From NCBI RefSeq assembly GCF_010811875.1, contig NZ_VKHP01000040.1:1-46468 (forward strand): a stretch of DNA of 46,468 nt, in the 5' to 3' direction. Positions within the stretch are counted from its first letter, which is position 1, and each line of letters begins with the position of its first letter. The notes under the pieces were generated by a model. It was not told the origin of the DNA and searched no databases. It saw nothing but the letters and a program-made list of their open reading frames with translations. This stretch comes from Bradyrhizobium uaiense (GTDB lineage Bacteria > Pseudomonadota > Alphaproteobacteria > Rhizobiales > Xanthobacteraceae). Positions 19,872 to 29,323 of the stretch are shown one piece after another. The translations under genes and the position numbers were made by a program.

Positions 19872-21386
19872 ATGACAACCTGGCCCATCCTTTCCGTCAC
19901 GACCTTCCTGCCGGCGGTCGGCGCGATCCTGGTCTACCTGCTGGCGCGGGGCGGCGACGAGAGCGCCAACCGCACGGCGCGCTGGATCGCGCTGTGGACC
20001 ACGCTGATCACCTTCGCGGTGTCGCTGATCCTGGTCGCGCGCTTCGATCCGGCCTCGACCGACTTCCAGTTCGTCGAGAAGGCGTCCTGGCTCGCCACCG
20101 GCATCACCTACCACATGGGCGTCGACGGCATCTCGCTGCCGCTGCTCATCCTGACCACCGCGATCATGCCGCTCTGCATCATCGCGAGCTGGAGGTCGGT
20201 GACGCAGCGCGTCGGCGAATACATGATGGCGTTCCTGATCCTGGAAACGCTCATGATCGGCACCTTCTCGGCGCTCGACCTCGTGCTGTTCTACCTGTTC
20301 TTCGAGGGCGGCCTGATTCCGATGTTCCTGATCATCGGCGTCTGGGGCGGCCCGCGCCGGGTCTACGCGTCGTTCAAGTTCTTCCTCTATACGTTCCTCG
20401 GCTCGGTCTTGATGCTGCTCGCCATCATGGCGCTGTACTGGAACGCCGGCACGACCGACATCCCGACCCTGATGCACACCGCGGTGCCGCGGTCGATGCA
20501 GACCTGGGCGTGGATCGCGTTCTTCGCCTCGTTCGCGGTGAAGATGCCGATGTGGCCGGTGCACACCTGGCTGCCTGACGCGCACGTCGAGGCGCCGACG
20601 GCGGGCTCGGTGATCCTGGCCGCGATCCTGCTGAAGATGGGCGGCTACGGCTTCCTGCGCTTCTCGCTGCCGATGTTCCCGCTGGCCTCGCACGACTTCG
20701 CGCCGTTCGTGTTCACGCTGTCCGTCATCGCCATCATCTACACCTCGCTGGTGGCGATGATGCAGGAGGACATGAAGAAGCTGATCGCGTATTCGTCCGT
20801 CGCGCATATGGGCTTCGTCACCATGGGCATCTTCGCGGTGACGACCCAGGGCGTCGCCGGCGGCATGTTCCAGATGGTCTCGCACGGCATCGTCTCCGGC
20901 GCGCTGTTCCTCTGCGTCGGCGTCGTCTACGACCGCATGCACACCCGCGAGATCGCTGCCTATGGCGGCCTCGTCAACCGAATGCCGCTCTATGCGCTGA
21001 CCTTCATGGTCTTCACCATGGCCAATGTCGGTCTGCCCGGCACCTCCGGCTTCGTCGGCGAATTCATGACGCTGCTCGGCACCTTCAAGATCTCGCTGCC
21101 GACGGCGTTCTTCGCCACCACGGGCGTGATCCTGTCGGCCTGCTACGCGCTCTGGCTCTACCGCAAGGTGGTGTTCGGCGCGCTGGTCAAGCCGTCCTTG
21201 ATGTCGATCAAGGATCTGACGTTCCGCGAATGCGTGACGCTGTTCCCGCTGATCGCGCTGACCATCCTGTTCGGCGTCTATCCGAAGCCGGTGCTCGACA
21301 TGTCGGCGGCCTCGGTCCAGCAGCTCGTCAACAATTACCAAACCGCCGTGACTGCCGTGAAGGCAGCCGCGCTGACCGTCCAGTAA
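19872..21386 (+). CDS. nuoM: NADH-quinone oxidoreductase subunit M
   Basis: A 504-residue ND4-family antiporter-like subunit with about 14 helices. It contains [23 protein letters not shown] (key Glu in helix 5) and [30 protein letters not shown] (Lys of helix 7, His of helix 8). The ATG directly follows the nuoL TAA, with no spacer. There is no unusual insertion. Confidence 0.97.
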   Translation: MTTWPILSVTTFLPAVGAILVYLLARGGDESANRTARWIALWTTLITFAVSLILVARFDPASTDFQFVEKASWLATGITYHMGVDGISLPLLILTTAIMPLCIIASWRSVTQRVGEYMMAFLILETLMIGTFSALDLVLFYLFFEGGLIPMFLIIGVWGGPRRVYASFKFFLYTFLGSVLMLLAIMALYWNAGTTDIPTLMHTAVPRSMQTWAWIAFFASFAVKMPMWPVHTWLPDAHVEAPTAGSVILAAILLKMGGYGFLRFSLPMFPLASHDFAPFVFTLSVIAIIYTSLVAMMQEDMKKLIAYSSVAHMGFVTMGIFAVTTQGVAGGMFQMVSHGIVSGALFLCVGVVYDRMHTREIAAYGGLVNRMPLYALTFMVFTMANVGLPGTSGFVGEFMTLLGTFKISLPTAFFATTGVILSACYALWLYRKVVFGALVKPSLMSIKDLTFRECVTLFPLIALTILFGVYPKPVLDMSAASVQQLVNNYQTAVTAVKAAALTVQ

Positions 21387-21397
21387 GGCCTTAGCCC

Positions 21398-22834
21398 ATG
21401 AGCTTTTCCAGTGCAGGTTATCAGTTGCAGCCGGTGCTGCCGGAGCTGGTGCTCGCGGTCGGCGCCATGGTGCTGTTGATGATCGGGGCCTATCGCGGGC
21501 AGGGGACGACCCGGCTGATCACCACGCTCGCGGTGTGTCTCCTGGTGCTGACCGGCGTGCTGGAGCTCTGGCTGCCGGCCGGCAAGCTCGTGACCTTCGG
21601 CGGCAGCTTCATCGTCGACGATTTCGCCCGCTTCCTGAAAATCCTCGCTTTGATCGCCTCGGCGGCGACGCTGATCCTGTCGACCGAGTACCTGTCTCAG
21701 CCGTCGACCCGCAACTTCGAGTTCTCGATCCTGGTGCTGCTGTCGACGCTCGGCATGATGGTGCTGATCTCGGCCGGCGACCTGATTTCGCTCTATCTCG
21801 GTCTCGAGCTGATGAGCCTTGCGCTTTACGTCGTCGCCGCCAGCCAGCGCGACAATGCCAAGTCGAGCGAGGCCGGGCTGAAGTATTTCGTGCTCGGCGC
21901 GCTGTCGTCGGGCATGCTGCTTTATGGCGCCTCGCTGATCTACGGCTTCACCGGCACCGTCAGCTTCGCCGGCATCGCGGCGGCCGCCACCACCGGCAGC
22001 ATCGGCATCGTGTTCGGCCTGGTGTTCCTGCTCGCCGGCCTCTGCTTTAAGGTCTCGGCGGTGCCGTTCCACATGTGGACGCCGGACGTCTATGAGGGTG
22101 CGCCGACGCCGGTGACCGCCTTCTTCGCCTCCGCCCCGAAGGTCGCCGCGCTCGCCGTGTTCACTCGTGCGACGCTGACCGCATTCCCGGGCATCGTCAC
22201 CCAGTGGCAGCAGATCCTGGTGTTCGTGGCGATCGCCTCGATGGCACTGGGCTCGTTCGCGGCGATCGGCCAGTCCAACATCAAGCGGCTGATGGCCTAT
22301 TCGTCGATCGGCCATATGGGCTTTGCGCTGGTCGGCCTTGCCGCCGGAACGGTCGAGGGCGCGCAGGGCGTGCTGGTCTACATTGCGATCTATGTCGCGA
22401 TGACGCTCGGCACTTTCTCCATCATCCTGGCCATGAAGCGGAACGGCCAGGCGGTCGAGCAGATCAGCGATTTCGCCGGCCTGTCCCGCACCAACCCGCT
22501 GCTCGCCTTCACCTTCGCGATGCTGCTGTTCTCGCTGGCCGGCGTGCCGCCGCTCGCGGGCTTCTTCGGCAAATGGTACGTGTTCGTCGCCGCGATCAAG
22601 GCAAACCTGTTCACACTCGCGGTGATCGGCGTGCTGACCAGCGTGGTGGGCGCGTTCTACTATCTGTCGATCGTCAAGGTGATGTATTTCGACCAGCCGC
22701 TGACCAAGCTCGATCCGGTGCGGTTCGAGTTGCGCACCGTTCTTGCGGTCGCCGGCATCTTCAACATCTTCTTCTTCGCCTATCCGGGCCCGCTGGTGAG
22801 CGTGGCAACGGCGGCGGCGAAGTCGCTATTCTGA
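21398..22834 (+). CDS. nuoN: NADH-quinone oxidoreductase subunit N
   Basis: A 478-residue ND2-family antiporter-like subunit and last gene of the operon. Recognisable segments are DLISLYLGLELMSLALYVVAASQR, LCFKVSAVPFHMWTPDVYEGAPTPVTAFFASAPK and MAYSSIGHMGFALVGLAAG. Start ATG 11 nt after nuoM. A palindromic hairpin begins 9 nt after its stop codon. Confidence 0.97.
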   Translation: MSFSSAGYQLQPVLPELVLAVGAMVLLMIGAYRGQGTTRLITTLAVCLLVLTGVLELWLPAGKLVTFGGSFIVDDFARFLKILALIASAATLILSTEYLSQPSTRNFEFSILVLLSTLGMMVLISAGDLISLYLGLELMSLALYVVAASQRDNAKSSEAGLKYFVLGALSSGMLLYGASLIYGFTGTVSFAGIAAAATTGSIGIVFGLVFLLAGLCFKVSAVPFHMWTPDVYEGAPTPVTAFFASAPKVAALAVFTRATLTAFPGIVTQWQQILVFVAIASMALGSFAAIGQSNIKRLMAYSSIGHMGFALVGLAAGTVEGAQGVLVYIAIYVAMTLGTFSIILAMKRNGQAVEQISDFAGLSRTNPLLAFTFAMLLFSLAGVPPLAGFFGKWYVFVAAIKANLFTLAVIGVLTSVVGAFYYLSIVKVMYFDQPLTKLDPVRFELRTVLAVAGIFNIFFFAYPGPLVSVATAAAKSLF

Positions 22835-22842
22835 TGCGTACG

Positions 22843-22873
22843 GTTCCGAAAACGGGATGCTGGCTTTCGGAAC
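22843..22873. repeat. Palindromic hairpin between nuoN and birA
   Basis: Arms GTTCCGAAA (22843-22851) and TTTCGGAAC (22865-22873) are perfect over 9 bp with a 13-nt loop, followed by GATCATGCGCAT. It resembles the GCATGATC/CGGAAAA palindrome at 32022-32064 and is probably a diverged member of the same dispersed intergenic family. It could attenuate or protect the 3' end of the nuo message; there is no T-run. Confidence 0.5.
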
Positions 22874-22895
22874 AGATCATGCGCATAACTCCGAC

Positions 22896-23702
22896 ATGAC
22901 ATTCACGCTCGGAGCCCGGGCCATTGCGGCGGGCTACAAGCTCGCCGCCTTCGATCAGATCGGCTCGACCAACGCCGAGGCGATGCTGCGCGCCCGCGAC
23001 GGCGAGCAGGGGCCGATGTGGTTCGTGACGCCGGAGCAGACCGCGGGCCGAGGGCGGCGCCAGCGGGCCTGGATCGCGCCGCGCGGCAACCTTGCCAGCA
23101 GCATCCTCGAGGTGACGGACGTGCAGCCGGCGGTCGCCGCGACGCTCGGCTTTGCCGCAGGGCTGTCGCTCGAAGCCGCGCTGCAGAAGGTCAGCATCGA
23201 GGCCGCGCTGCGGCTCGGGCCGGACAGCCCGAAGTTCACTCTGAAATGGCCGAACGACGTGCTGGCCAACGGCAAGAAGCTGTCGGGCATCCTGCTCGAG
23301 GCCGAGGCGGTCGGCAACCGGCTGGCGGTCGTCGTCGGCATCGGTACCAATGTCGTCGCAGCGCCCGAGGGGACGCCGACACCTGCGATATCGCTGGCGA
23401 CGCTTGGCATCCAGATCCGCGCGGAAGAGCTGTTCGCCGCATTGTCGGACGCCTGGGTCGAGTTTCGCGGCATCTGGGACGATGGCCGCGGCTTTCCGGA
23501 GATCCGCAGGCTGTGGCTGAAGCGCGCCGCCGGGCTTGGCGAGAAGGTCGCGGTCCAAACCGGCACCGCGACGCTCGAAGGCACATTCGATACCATTGAC
23601 GACACCGGCTGCCTGATCGTTCGCTCCGCTGATGGACAGCGCAAACCCGTGACCGCCGGCGAGGTCTATTTCGGCACCGCGGCCTCCGTGAGGGCTAACT
23701 GA
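22896..23702 (+). CDS. birA: Biotin--[acetyl-CoA-carboxylase] ligase
   Basis: A 268-residue monofunctional biotin protein ligase. It attaches biotin, via biotinyl-AMP, to acyl-CoA carboxylase carrier domains. The ATP/biotin loop GRGRRQR (51-57), FDQIGSTNAEAM near the N-terminus and LKWPNDVLANGKKLSGILLE in the core are present; the C-terminal SH3-like domain follows. The N-terminal DNA-binding domain of E. coli BirA is absent, as usual for alphaproteobacteria. The ATG at 22896 gives the family N-terminus; a longer in-frame start at 22857 would run into the repeat. Its stop overlaps the rnj start (TGATG). Confidence 0.93.
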   Translation: MTFTLGARAIAAGYKLAAFDQIGSTNAEAMLRARDGEQGPMWFVTPEQTAGRGRRQRAWIAPRGNLASSILEVTDVQPAVAATLGFAAGLSLEAALQKVSIEAALRLGPDSPKFTLKWPNDVLANGKKLSGILLEAEAVGNRLAVVVGIGTNVVAAPEGTPTPAISLATLGIQIRAEELFAALSDAWVEFRGIWDDGRGFPEIRRLWLKRAAGLGEKVAVQTGTATLEGTFDTIDDTGCLIVRSADGQRKPVTAGEVYFGTAASVRAN

Positions 23703-25372
23703 TGGCGCGTCCCGACGAGCTCACCTTTGCCCCGCTCGGCGGCGTCGGCGAAATCGGCATGAACCTGTCGATCTATGGCCTCGGCAATCGCCAGCAGCGG
23801 TCCTTCCTCGCGGTCGATCTCGGCGTCTCCTTCGGCGACGAGGAGCATCTGCCGGGCATCGACCTGATCATGCCCGACGTCCGCTTCCTCGAGAAGGAAC
23901 GCAACAATCTAATGGGCCTCGTGCTGACGCACGCCCATGAGGACCATTTCGGCGCCATCATCGACCTCTGGCCGAAGCTCGGCTGCAAGATCTACGCGAC
24001 GCAGTTCTCTGCGGCGCTGTTCGAGGCCAAATGCGCCGCCGAGCGCAATCCGCCGAAAATCCCGATCACGGTGATCCCGTCGGGCGGGCGGGTCGATATC
24101 GGCCCGTTCAATGTCGAGTTCATCCCGGTCTCGCATTCGATTCCGGAATCGCACGCCCTGGCGATCAAGACCGACGTCGGCACCGTGCTGCACACCGGCG
24201 ACTGGAAGATCGATCCGACCCCGATCATCGGCCAGCCGACCGACGAGCGGCGGCTGCGCGAACTGGGCGACGAGGGCGTGCTGGCGCTGGTCGGCGATTC
24301 CACCAATGCGGTGCGCGACGGTCGTTCGCCCTCGGAGACCGAGGTGGCCGCCACGATCAAGAAGCTGGTCAAGGCGGCCAAGGGCCGGGTCGCGGTCACC
24401 ACCTTCGCCTCCAATGTCGCTCGCGTGCGGGCGGTGGCTGATGCCGCGAACGCCGCCGATCGCGAGGTCGTCGTGGTCGGCCGCGCCATGGAACGCGTGG
24501 TGCAGGTCGCGCGCGAATGCGGTTATCTCGACGCCTCGCACAAGTTCCGCAGCGCTGACTATTACGGCCATTTCCCGGCCGACAAGGTGCTGGCGCTGTG
24601 CACCGGCAGCCAGGGCGAGCCGCGCGCCGCGCTGGCCCGGATCGCCAATGACGACCATCCGCAGGTGACCCTGAACAAGGGCGACACCGTGATCTTCTCC
24701 TCCCGCACCATTCCCGGCAACGAGAAGGCGGTCGGCGGCATTATCAACGGGCTGGTGACGCAGGGCGTCGAAGTCATCACCGACCGTGAGCATCTGGTGC
24801 ACGTCTCCGGCCACCCGCGCCGCGACGAGCTGCGCGACATGATCTCCTGGGTGCGGCCGCAGCTTCTGATCCCGGTCCACGGCGAAGCGCTGCACCTTGC
24901 CGAGCATGCCAAGCTGGCCCGTGCCGCGGGCGTCCCCAAGGTTTTGACCTGCCGCAACGGCGACCTCGTCAAGCTCGGGCCCGGCGATCCCGGCATCATC
25001 GGCGAAGTGCCGTCGGGCCGGCTCTACAAGGATGGAACCATCCTGGAGGATTCCAAGTCGCGCGCCGTGGTTGAGCGGCGCCGGATGGGCTTTGCCGGCT
25101 GCGCCTTCGTCGCCATCGCCATGACGCAGCAGGGCGAAATGGTCGACGAGCCCGAGGTTGATCTGGTCGGCATGCCGGAGAACAATGCCGCAGGCGAATT
25201 GCTCGACGATATCGTTTTCGATGTGGTGGTATCGACGATCGAGGGCCTGCCGCGGGCGCGGCGGCGCGATCCGGATGCGCTGGGTGAATCGGTGCGGCGG
25301 GCGGTGCGTGCGGCGCTGAACGAACAATGGGGCAAGAAGCCGATCTGCGTCGTGCACGTACTGACGGTCTGA
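23702..25372 (+). CDS. rnj: Ribonuclease J
   Basis: A 556-residue metallo-beta-lactamase/beta-CASP ribonuclease involved in 5'-3' RNA decay and rRNA 5' maturation. The zinc motif HAHEDH (His77, His79, Asp81, His82) and the later ligands in PVSHSIPESHA and HTGDWKID are present; GDSTNA is the Asp motif, and beta-CASP motifs follow (FASNVARV, CTGSQGEPRAAL, HVSGHPRRDEL, PVHGE). The C-terminal domain ends at VHVLTV. The start ATG overlaps the birA stop by one base. RNase J is the expected RNase J/E-type partner in Rhizobiales. Confidence 0.95.
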   Translation: MARPDELTFAPLGGVGEIGMNLSIYGLGNRQQRSFLAVDLGVSFGDEEHLPGIDLIMPDVRFLEKERNNLMGLVLTHAHEDHFGAIIDLWPKLGCKIYATQFSAALFEAKCAAERNPPKIPITVIPSGGRVDIGPFNVEFIPVSHSIPESHALAIKTDVGTVLHTGDWKIDPTPIIGQPTDERRLRELGDEGVLALVGDSTNAVRDGRSPSETEVAATIKKLVKAAKGRVAVTTFASNVARVRAVADAANAADREVVVVGRAMERVVQVARECGYLDASHKFRSADYYGHFPADKVLALCTGSQGEPRAALARIANDDHPQVTLNKGDTVIFSSRTIPGNEKAVGGIINGLVTQGVEVITDREHLVHVSGHPRRDELRDMISWVRPQLLIPVHGEALHLAEHAKLARAAGVPKVLTCRNGDLVKLGPGDPGIIGEVPSGRLYKDGTILEDSKSRAVVERRRMGFAGCAFVAIAMTQQGEMVDEPEVDLVGMPENNAAGELLDDIVFDVVVSTIEGLPRARRRDPDALGESVRRAVRAALNEQWGKKPICVVHVLTV

Positions 25373-25415
25373 CAAGCGCCTTCGAAGCGCGCACAACGAT
25401 ACAAGGGAGAGAGAG

Positions 25416-25820
25416 ATGCTGGGCCGGCTTAATCACGTCGCCATTGCCGTCAAGGACGCCAGGCAGGCCGCGAAGATCTACGGCACCGCCTTCAACGCCG
25501 AGATTTCCGACGCCGTGCCGCTGCCGGAGCACGGCGTCATCACCGTGTTCGTGACGCTGCCGAACACCAAGATCGAGTTCATCGAGCCGCTCGGCGAGGC
25601 CTCGCCGATCGCGAAATTCGTCGAGCGCAATGCCGACGGCGGCATCCACCATGTCTGCTACGACGTGCCCGACATCATCGCGGCGCGCGACCGCATGATC
25701 GCCGAGGGCGCGCGGGTGCTGGGCGACGGCCAGCCGAAGATCGGTGCGCACGGCAAGCCGGTGCTGTTCTTCCACCCCAAGGACTTTTCCGGCGCCTTGG
25801 TCGAGATCGAACAGGCCTGA
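25416..25820 (+). CDS. mce: Methylmalonyl-CoA epimerase
   Basis: A 134-residue vicinal-oxygen-chelate protein that interconverts (2R)- and (2S)-methylmalonyl-CoA in propionyl-CoA catabolism. It begins LNHVAIAVKDARQAAKIYG with metal ligand His7, has KIEFIEPLG, GGIHHVCYDV (ligand His79) and ends LVEIEQ with ligand Glu130. Length is exactly the family's. An AAGGGAGAGAG Shine-Dalgarno lies upstream. Its position between rnj and a DUF1467 gene is a conserved arrangement in Rhizobiales as I recall it. Confidence 0.93.
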   Translation: MLGRLNHVAIAVKDARQAAKIYGTAFNAEISDAVPLPEHGVITVFVTLPNTKIEFIEPLGEASPIAKFVERNADGGIHHVCYDVPDIIAARDRMIAEGARVLGDGQPKIGAHGKPVLFFHPKDFSGALVEIEQA

Positions 25821-25826
25821 GGCCAC

Positions 25827-26102
25827 ATGGCGTATCAAATCTCCACCAGCCTTGCGATCTACTTCGTGCTGTGGTGGCTCGTGCTGTTCCTGACGCTGCC
25901 GTTCGGCGTGCGCAGCCAGCATGAGGACGGCGTCGGCGCGCCCGGCACCGATCCCGGCGCGCCGATCATGGCGCGGATGGGCCGCAAACTGCTGTGGACC
26001 ACGCTACTTTCGGCCGTGATCTTCGCGATCGGGATGTGGGCCTATTACGCCGGCTATCTCTCGGTCGAGCGGCTGTCGAAACTGATGGGGATGCCGTTCT
26101 AG
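25827..26102 (+). CDS. DUF1467 family membrane protein
   Basis: A 91-residue protein with two transmembrane helices (about residues 8-27 and 55-76). The loop has PFGVRSQHEDG and PGTDPGAPIMARMGRKLLWTTLLSAV, the typical DUF1467 pattern. It follows mce by 6 nt and is probably co-transcribed with it. Function unknown; in alphaproteobacteria the family often sits beside mce and proS/lol genes. Confidence 0.9.
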   Translation: MAYQISTSLAIYFVLWWLVLFLTLPFGVRSQHEDGVGAPGTDPGAPIMARMGRKLLWTTLLSAVIFAIGMWAYYAGYLSVERLSKLMGMPF

Positions 26103-26461
26103 ACTCTCCGGTTCACCTCGCGCCGTGTGCGGCAGGGCTATCGCATGTAGCCTGCCTGTGCAGGGGCGGACCGTCAAAATATCGAAAACAACCCCATGCA
26201 AAGTAGCCGGCGGCGTGCCGGCATTCGACACGGCAACTTGACATGTCGGGCAAATCAGCGGCATTATTCTATTATACAGAAATTTCGCATGCGCGCCTCT
26301 CCCGTGGGAACGCGTAAGAATGGGGCGAGGGAGCGCAGCGAAGTAGCCCGCATGAGCGAAGCGACATGCGGGAGCATTGCTCCGGGTATTGCGGAGCCTG
26401 TCATCGGGCGCGCGTTCGCCCGACCCGTTGGCTCACCCGGCCACGAACCGGAGCAACGGGC
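26103..26461. repeat. Repeat-rich gap of about 360 bp
   Basis: No coding region. 26175-26290 holds a block (ATCGAAAACAACCCCATGCA... CTTGACATGTCGGGCAAATC) that I recognise as similar to a dispersed Bradyrhizobium/Rhodopseudomonas intergenic repeat. 26347-26372 is CCCGCATG-N10-CATGCGGG, within a GTAGCCCGCATGAGCGAAGCG block of REP-like type. 26371-26383 is GGAGC-att-GCTCC. 26405-26422 is CGGGCG-N6-CGCCCG. Identification as dispersed repeats is from memory; the inverted repeats are seen directly. Confidence 0.6.
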
Positions 26462-26476
26462 TCAGCTTTGCTCCGG
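26448..26476 (-). repeat. Inverted repeat over the 3' end of the 430-aa gene
   Basis: CCGGAGCAA (26448-26456) and TTGCTCCGG (26468-26476) pair perfectly over 9 bp and enclose the stop codon of the minus-strand gene (26462-26464). On that strand there is no T-run, so this may act as an mRNA 3'-end stabiliser or be the edge of the adjoining repeat. Confidence 0.45.
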
Positions 26477-27754
26477 CCGGAACCACTCCGGCGACGGGCC
26501 GGTGATCGCCTCGATCTCGGGCACGAAGCTGCGATCAAGCGCCGCGACGAGCGTTGCCAGATTGTCGACGATTTGCGCCCACCGCTCAGCGCTGCCGATC
26601 GGAAACTGGCTCGGCAACTCGACCCCTCTCACTTCGCCGCGGACTGCGTGGCGCGAGGCATGCAGCGGCAGCGTGGCCTTGAAGCCGTGCCCGTTCACCA
26701 TGCCGATCACCTGTAAAAAGGCGGCGACCGAGCTGTTCCAGCTGCCGACGTCGACCTGGAGCCTGACGGTGAGATTGCCCGCGGTGCGCCGTTGCAGCCT
26801 GAAGGATCCGCTCTCGCCACGGCAATCGTAGCCGAGCGGCGCAAAGGCCCGGACCAGATCGGGCTTCTTGGGGCCGGTGCCCGGGCTTCCATCGGGAGCA
26901 GTCGCGGCGGCGCTCTCGACCTGATGGGGCAGATCGTGCGGAAGGGTATTGAGTAGTTCGCTCATCCCAGCCCGACAGGCGCGCACGACCGTGCGGATGG
27001 CCTGGTCCATCTCAGGAGGCAGGCCGCCGGCTGGCCCGGCGGCCGCCACCGCAGCGGCCGGCGCCGTGACCATCGGGACCTGCACCGTCTTGCGGACCTT
27101 GCCGCAGGCCGCGAGCAGGGCCGCGATCTCGGCCGGAGGTGCCGGCAATTTCTTGGCCTCCGGATCGGCTTCGACGATGCGCAGCGCGGCCAGCGACCGC
27201 TGCCTCCCGTTCACCCACCACTTGTCGTGCACGCCGATGCCGGGCGAGGTCGGGTGGCCGGCGCCGATGTCGACGCCGGCGCGCATCAGGCCGCGAAGCG
27301 TCTGAAGGTCGGGCTGCGCGGGCAGCTGCGGACCGTCTGAAAAGCCGGCCACCGAGAAATGCAGGTCGATGGCGTGGCATGGAAATGACTTCGGGACGCC
27401 CTGTGCGATCTCCTTGAGGATCGTGAAGTCGATCGCCTCGACGGCGCCGCTCTCTGTCACGTTCGACATCACGCGTGCTTCCGCCCTGCCGGGGCCAACC
27501 GAACCGGTCGTTCGCACGAAGCGCTCCAATTCCGGCCAGCGCTTGATCACCCTCGCAATGCTGGAAATGCGCTTCGTTCCTGCCGCAGCTTGCACGGCGG
27601 CGATCTCGGCGGTGAGAGGGGGATCGGACAGTCTGAGGCGTACCGTCGGCTCGCCCAATCCGGCGGCGAGGAAGCCGGCGTGCACTTGCTCGACCATATC
27701 GACAAGCGCGTCCTTGCGGCTGGCGGCAAATATCGAGAACACGGCGACGAGCAT
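26462..27754 (-). CDS. Hypothetical protein, 430 aa, two-domain, unrecognised
   Basis: I do not recognise the family. The start at 27754 is chosen because GTGGAGGACG lies just upstream; a GTG 15 nt earlier would consume that Shine-Dalgarno. There is no signal peptide or clear membrane helix, so it is probably cytoplasmic. The N-terminal 230 or so residues look globular (ATLPAEI-type helices, and a GVHDKWWVNGRQRSLAALRIV segment). A linker rich in Ala/Pro/Gly (about residues 232-252) leads to a C-terminal domain with YDCRGESGSFRLQRR and LTVRLQVDVGSWNSSVAAFL, which reads as beta-strands. Base composition matches its neighbours. It is divergent from mtnK across a 224-bp gap. Confidence 0.75.
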   Translation of the reverse strand: MLVAVFSIFAASRKDALVDMVEQVHAGFLAAGLGEPTVRLRLSDPPLTAEIAAVQAAAGTKRISSIARVIKRWPELERFVRTTGSVGPGRAEARVMSNVTESGAVEAIDFTILKEIAQGVPKSFPCHAIDLHFSVAGFSDGPQLPAQPDLQTLRGLMRAGVDIGAGHPTSPGIGVHDKWWVNGRQRSLAALRIVEADPEAKKLPAPPAEIAALLAACGKVRKTVQVPMVTAPAAAVAAAGPAGGLPPEMDQAIRTVVRACRAGMSELLNTLPHDLPHQVESAAATAPDGSPGTGPKKPDLVRAFAPLGYDCRGESGSFRLQRRTAGNLTVRLQVDVGSWNSSVAAFLQVIGMVNGHGFKATLPLHASRHAVRGEVRGVELPSQFPIGSAERWAQIVDNLATLVAALDRSFVPEIEAITGPSPEWFRPEQS

Positions 27755-27978
27755 GGCAACGTCCTCCACTCGAAAATGTCATCGTGAATTCTGAAACAAC
27801 GCCGGCGGGGTAGGGTCTTGATCTGTGGCTTCGGGGACTGCGTCGGGGGCATTGCGGCGCGTCCCGCCGCCTGCGATTGTGGGCGTCGAACCGGGCCGTC
27901 AGCTCTTGCGGCAACATGTCCGGAATAGCACAACGAGCGGCCAATGGCTCGGGTCCAAGTCTTGGGGAGGCGACCACG

Positions 27979-29283
27979 ATGAACCTGCAGGCGCAACCAG
28001 GCTCGGGGCAGAGCCAGTATCGAATCCTGCGGGAAGCCGATCTGCGGGACTATCTCGCGAGCTTACCTGCCATCGTCACGCAGCTCGGCGACCGGCCGGC
28101 CGACTGGTCGATCAGCGAGGTCGGCGACGGCAACCTCAACCTCGTCTTCATCGTCAAGGGACCGAGCGGCGGCATCGCCGTCAAGCAGGCGCTGCCTTAC
28201 GTGCGGCTGGTCGGCGAGAGCTGGCCGCTGCCGTTGTCGCGGGCGCATTACGAGCATCTGGCGCTGGTGCATCAAGCGCGGCTGGCGCCGAGCCTGGTGC
28301 CGGCGGTGCTGCATCATGACGCGCCGCTTGCGCTCACCGCGATGGAGCTGCTCGAGCCGCACATCATCATGCGCAAGGGCCTGATCGGGGCGGCGCGCTA
28401 TCCGCGCTTTGTCGAGGATATCTCGACCTTCCTCGCGCAGACGTTGTTCTTCACGTCCGATCTCGCGCTGTCGGCCGCGGAGAAGAAGGAAGGAATTGCG
28501 GCATTCGCCGGCAACCACGCGCTCTGCAAGATCACCGAAGACCTGATCTTCACCGATCCCTACCGCATCGCCGAGCAGAACCGCTGGACCGCGCCGTATC
28601 TCGACGCGACGGCGGCCGCCTTTCGCGAGGACCTCGACCTGCATGTCGCGATCTCCAGGCTCAAGCTGAAATTCATGGCGAGCCCGCAGGCACTGCTGCA
28701 CGGTGACTTGCACACCGGCTCGATCATGGTCACCGACGGCGAGACCAAGGTGATCGATCCCGAATTCGCTTTCTACGGCCCGATGGGCTTCGACATCGGC
28801 GCCGTGATCGGCAATCTCCTGATGGCCTATCTGGCCTCCGCCGGCCACGAGCGCACGCCGGGTGAGCGCGCCTCGTTCGAGGCCTGGCTAGTGGAAACCA
28901 TCGAGGGCGTCTGGACCGAATTCTCGCGAAAATTCCTTGCGCTGTGGCGCAACGATGCCAGGGGCGACGGCTATCCGGTGTCTTTGTTTGCGGGCGCGGC
29001 AGGCGCCGCGCGACTGGAGGCGGAGCGGCAGGCCTACATGGCGAGGCTGTTCCAGGACACGGTCGGCTTTGCCGCGGCCAAGACCATCCGGCGCATCCTC
29101 GGCCTCGCGCACAACATCGATTTCGAATGGATCGCCGACGAGAAGCAGCGCGCGATCTGCGAGGCGCGGGCGCTGAAGCTCGCACGCAACATGATGCTGG
29201 AGGCAGCGTCCTACACGACGATCGGCGCCGTCACCTACGCCGCGGGCGAACTGCGCCACTGGCGGCCCGACTTTGCCAGATGA
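27979..29283 (+). CDS. mtnK: S-methyl-5-thioribose kinase
   Basis: A 434-residue protein of the APH-like kinase fold. It phosphorylates 5-methylthioribose to the 1-phosphate in methionine salvage. Diagnostic segments: VGDGNLNLVFIV (nucleotide loop), IAVKQALPYVRLVGESWPL, HEHL-like RAHYEHLAL, catalytic LLHGDLHTGSIMV and metal-binding VIDPEFAFYGPMGFDIGAVIGN. The ATG at 27979 has GGGGAGG at 27964-27970; a long upstream extension in frame is not supported. The usual partner mtnA is not in the immediate neighbourhood. Confidence 0.93.
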   Translation: MNLQAQPGSGQSQYRILREADLRDYLASLPAIVTQLGDRPADWSISEVGDGNLNLVFIVKGPSGGIAVKQALPYVRLVGESWPLPLSRAHYEHLALVHQARLAPSLVPAVLHHDAPLALTAMELLEPHIIMRKGLIGAARYPRFVEDISTFLAQTLFFTSDLALSAAEKKEGIAAFAGNHALCKITEDLIFTDPYRIAEQNRWTAPYLDATAAAFREDLDLHVAISRLKLKFMASPQALLHGDLHTGSIMVTDGETKVIDPEFAFYGPMGFDIGAVIGNLLMAYLASAGHERTPGERASFEAWLVETIEGVWTEFSRKFLALWRNDARGDGYPVSLFAGAAGAARLEAERQAYMARLFQDTVGFAAAKTIRRILGLAHNIDFEWIADEKQRAICEARALKLARNMMLEAASYTTIGAVTYAAGELRHWRPDFAR

Positions 29284-29323
29284 CGGTATCGATGGTCATG
29301 TACGGGAAACGCAGCGGCACAGA

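Noticed and set aside
17787..21341. 1184-codon minus-strand frame across nuoL and nuoM
   Set aside because: Antisense shadow; extreme His/Arg/Glu/Gln bias is what the reverse of hydrophobic membrane codons gives.
26196..26831. Plus-strand frame starting in the repeat-rich gap
   Set aside because: First half is translated repeat DNA and second half is antisense to the 430-aa gene.
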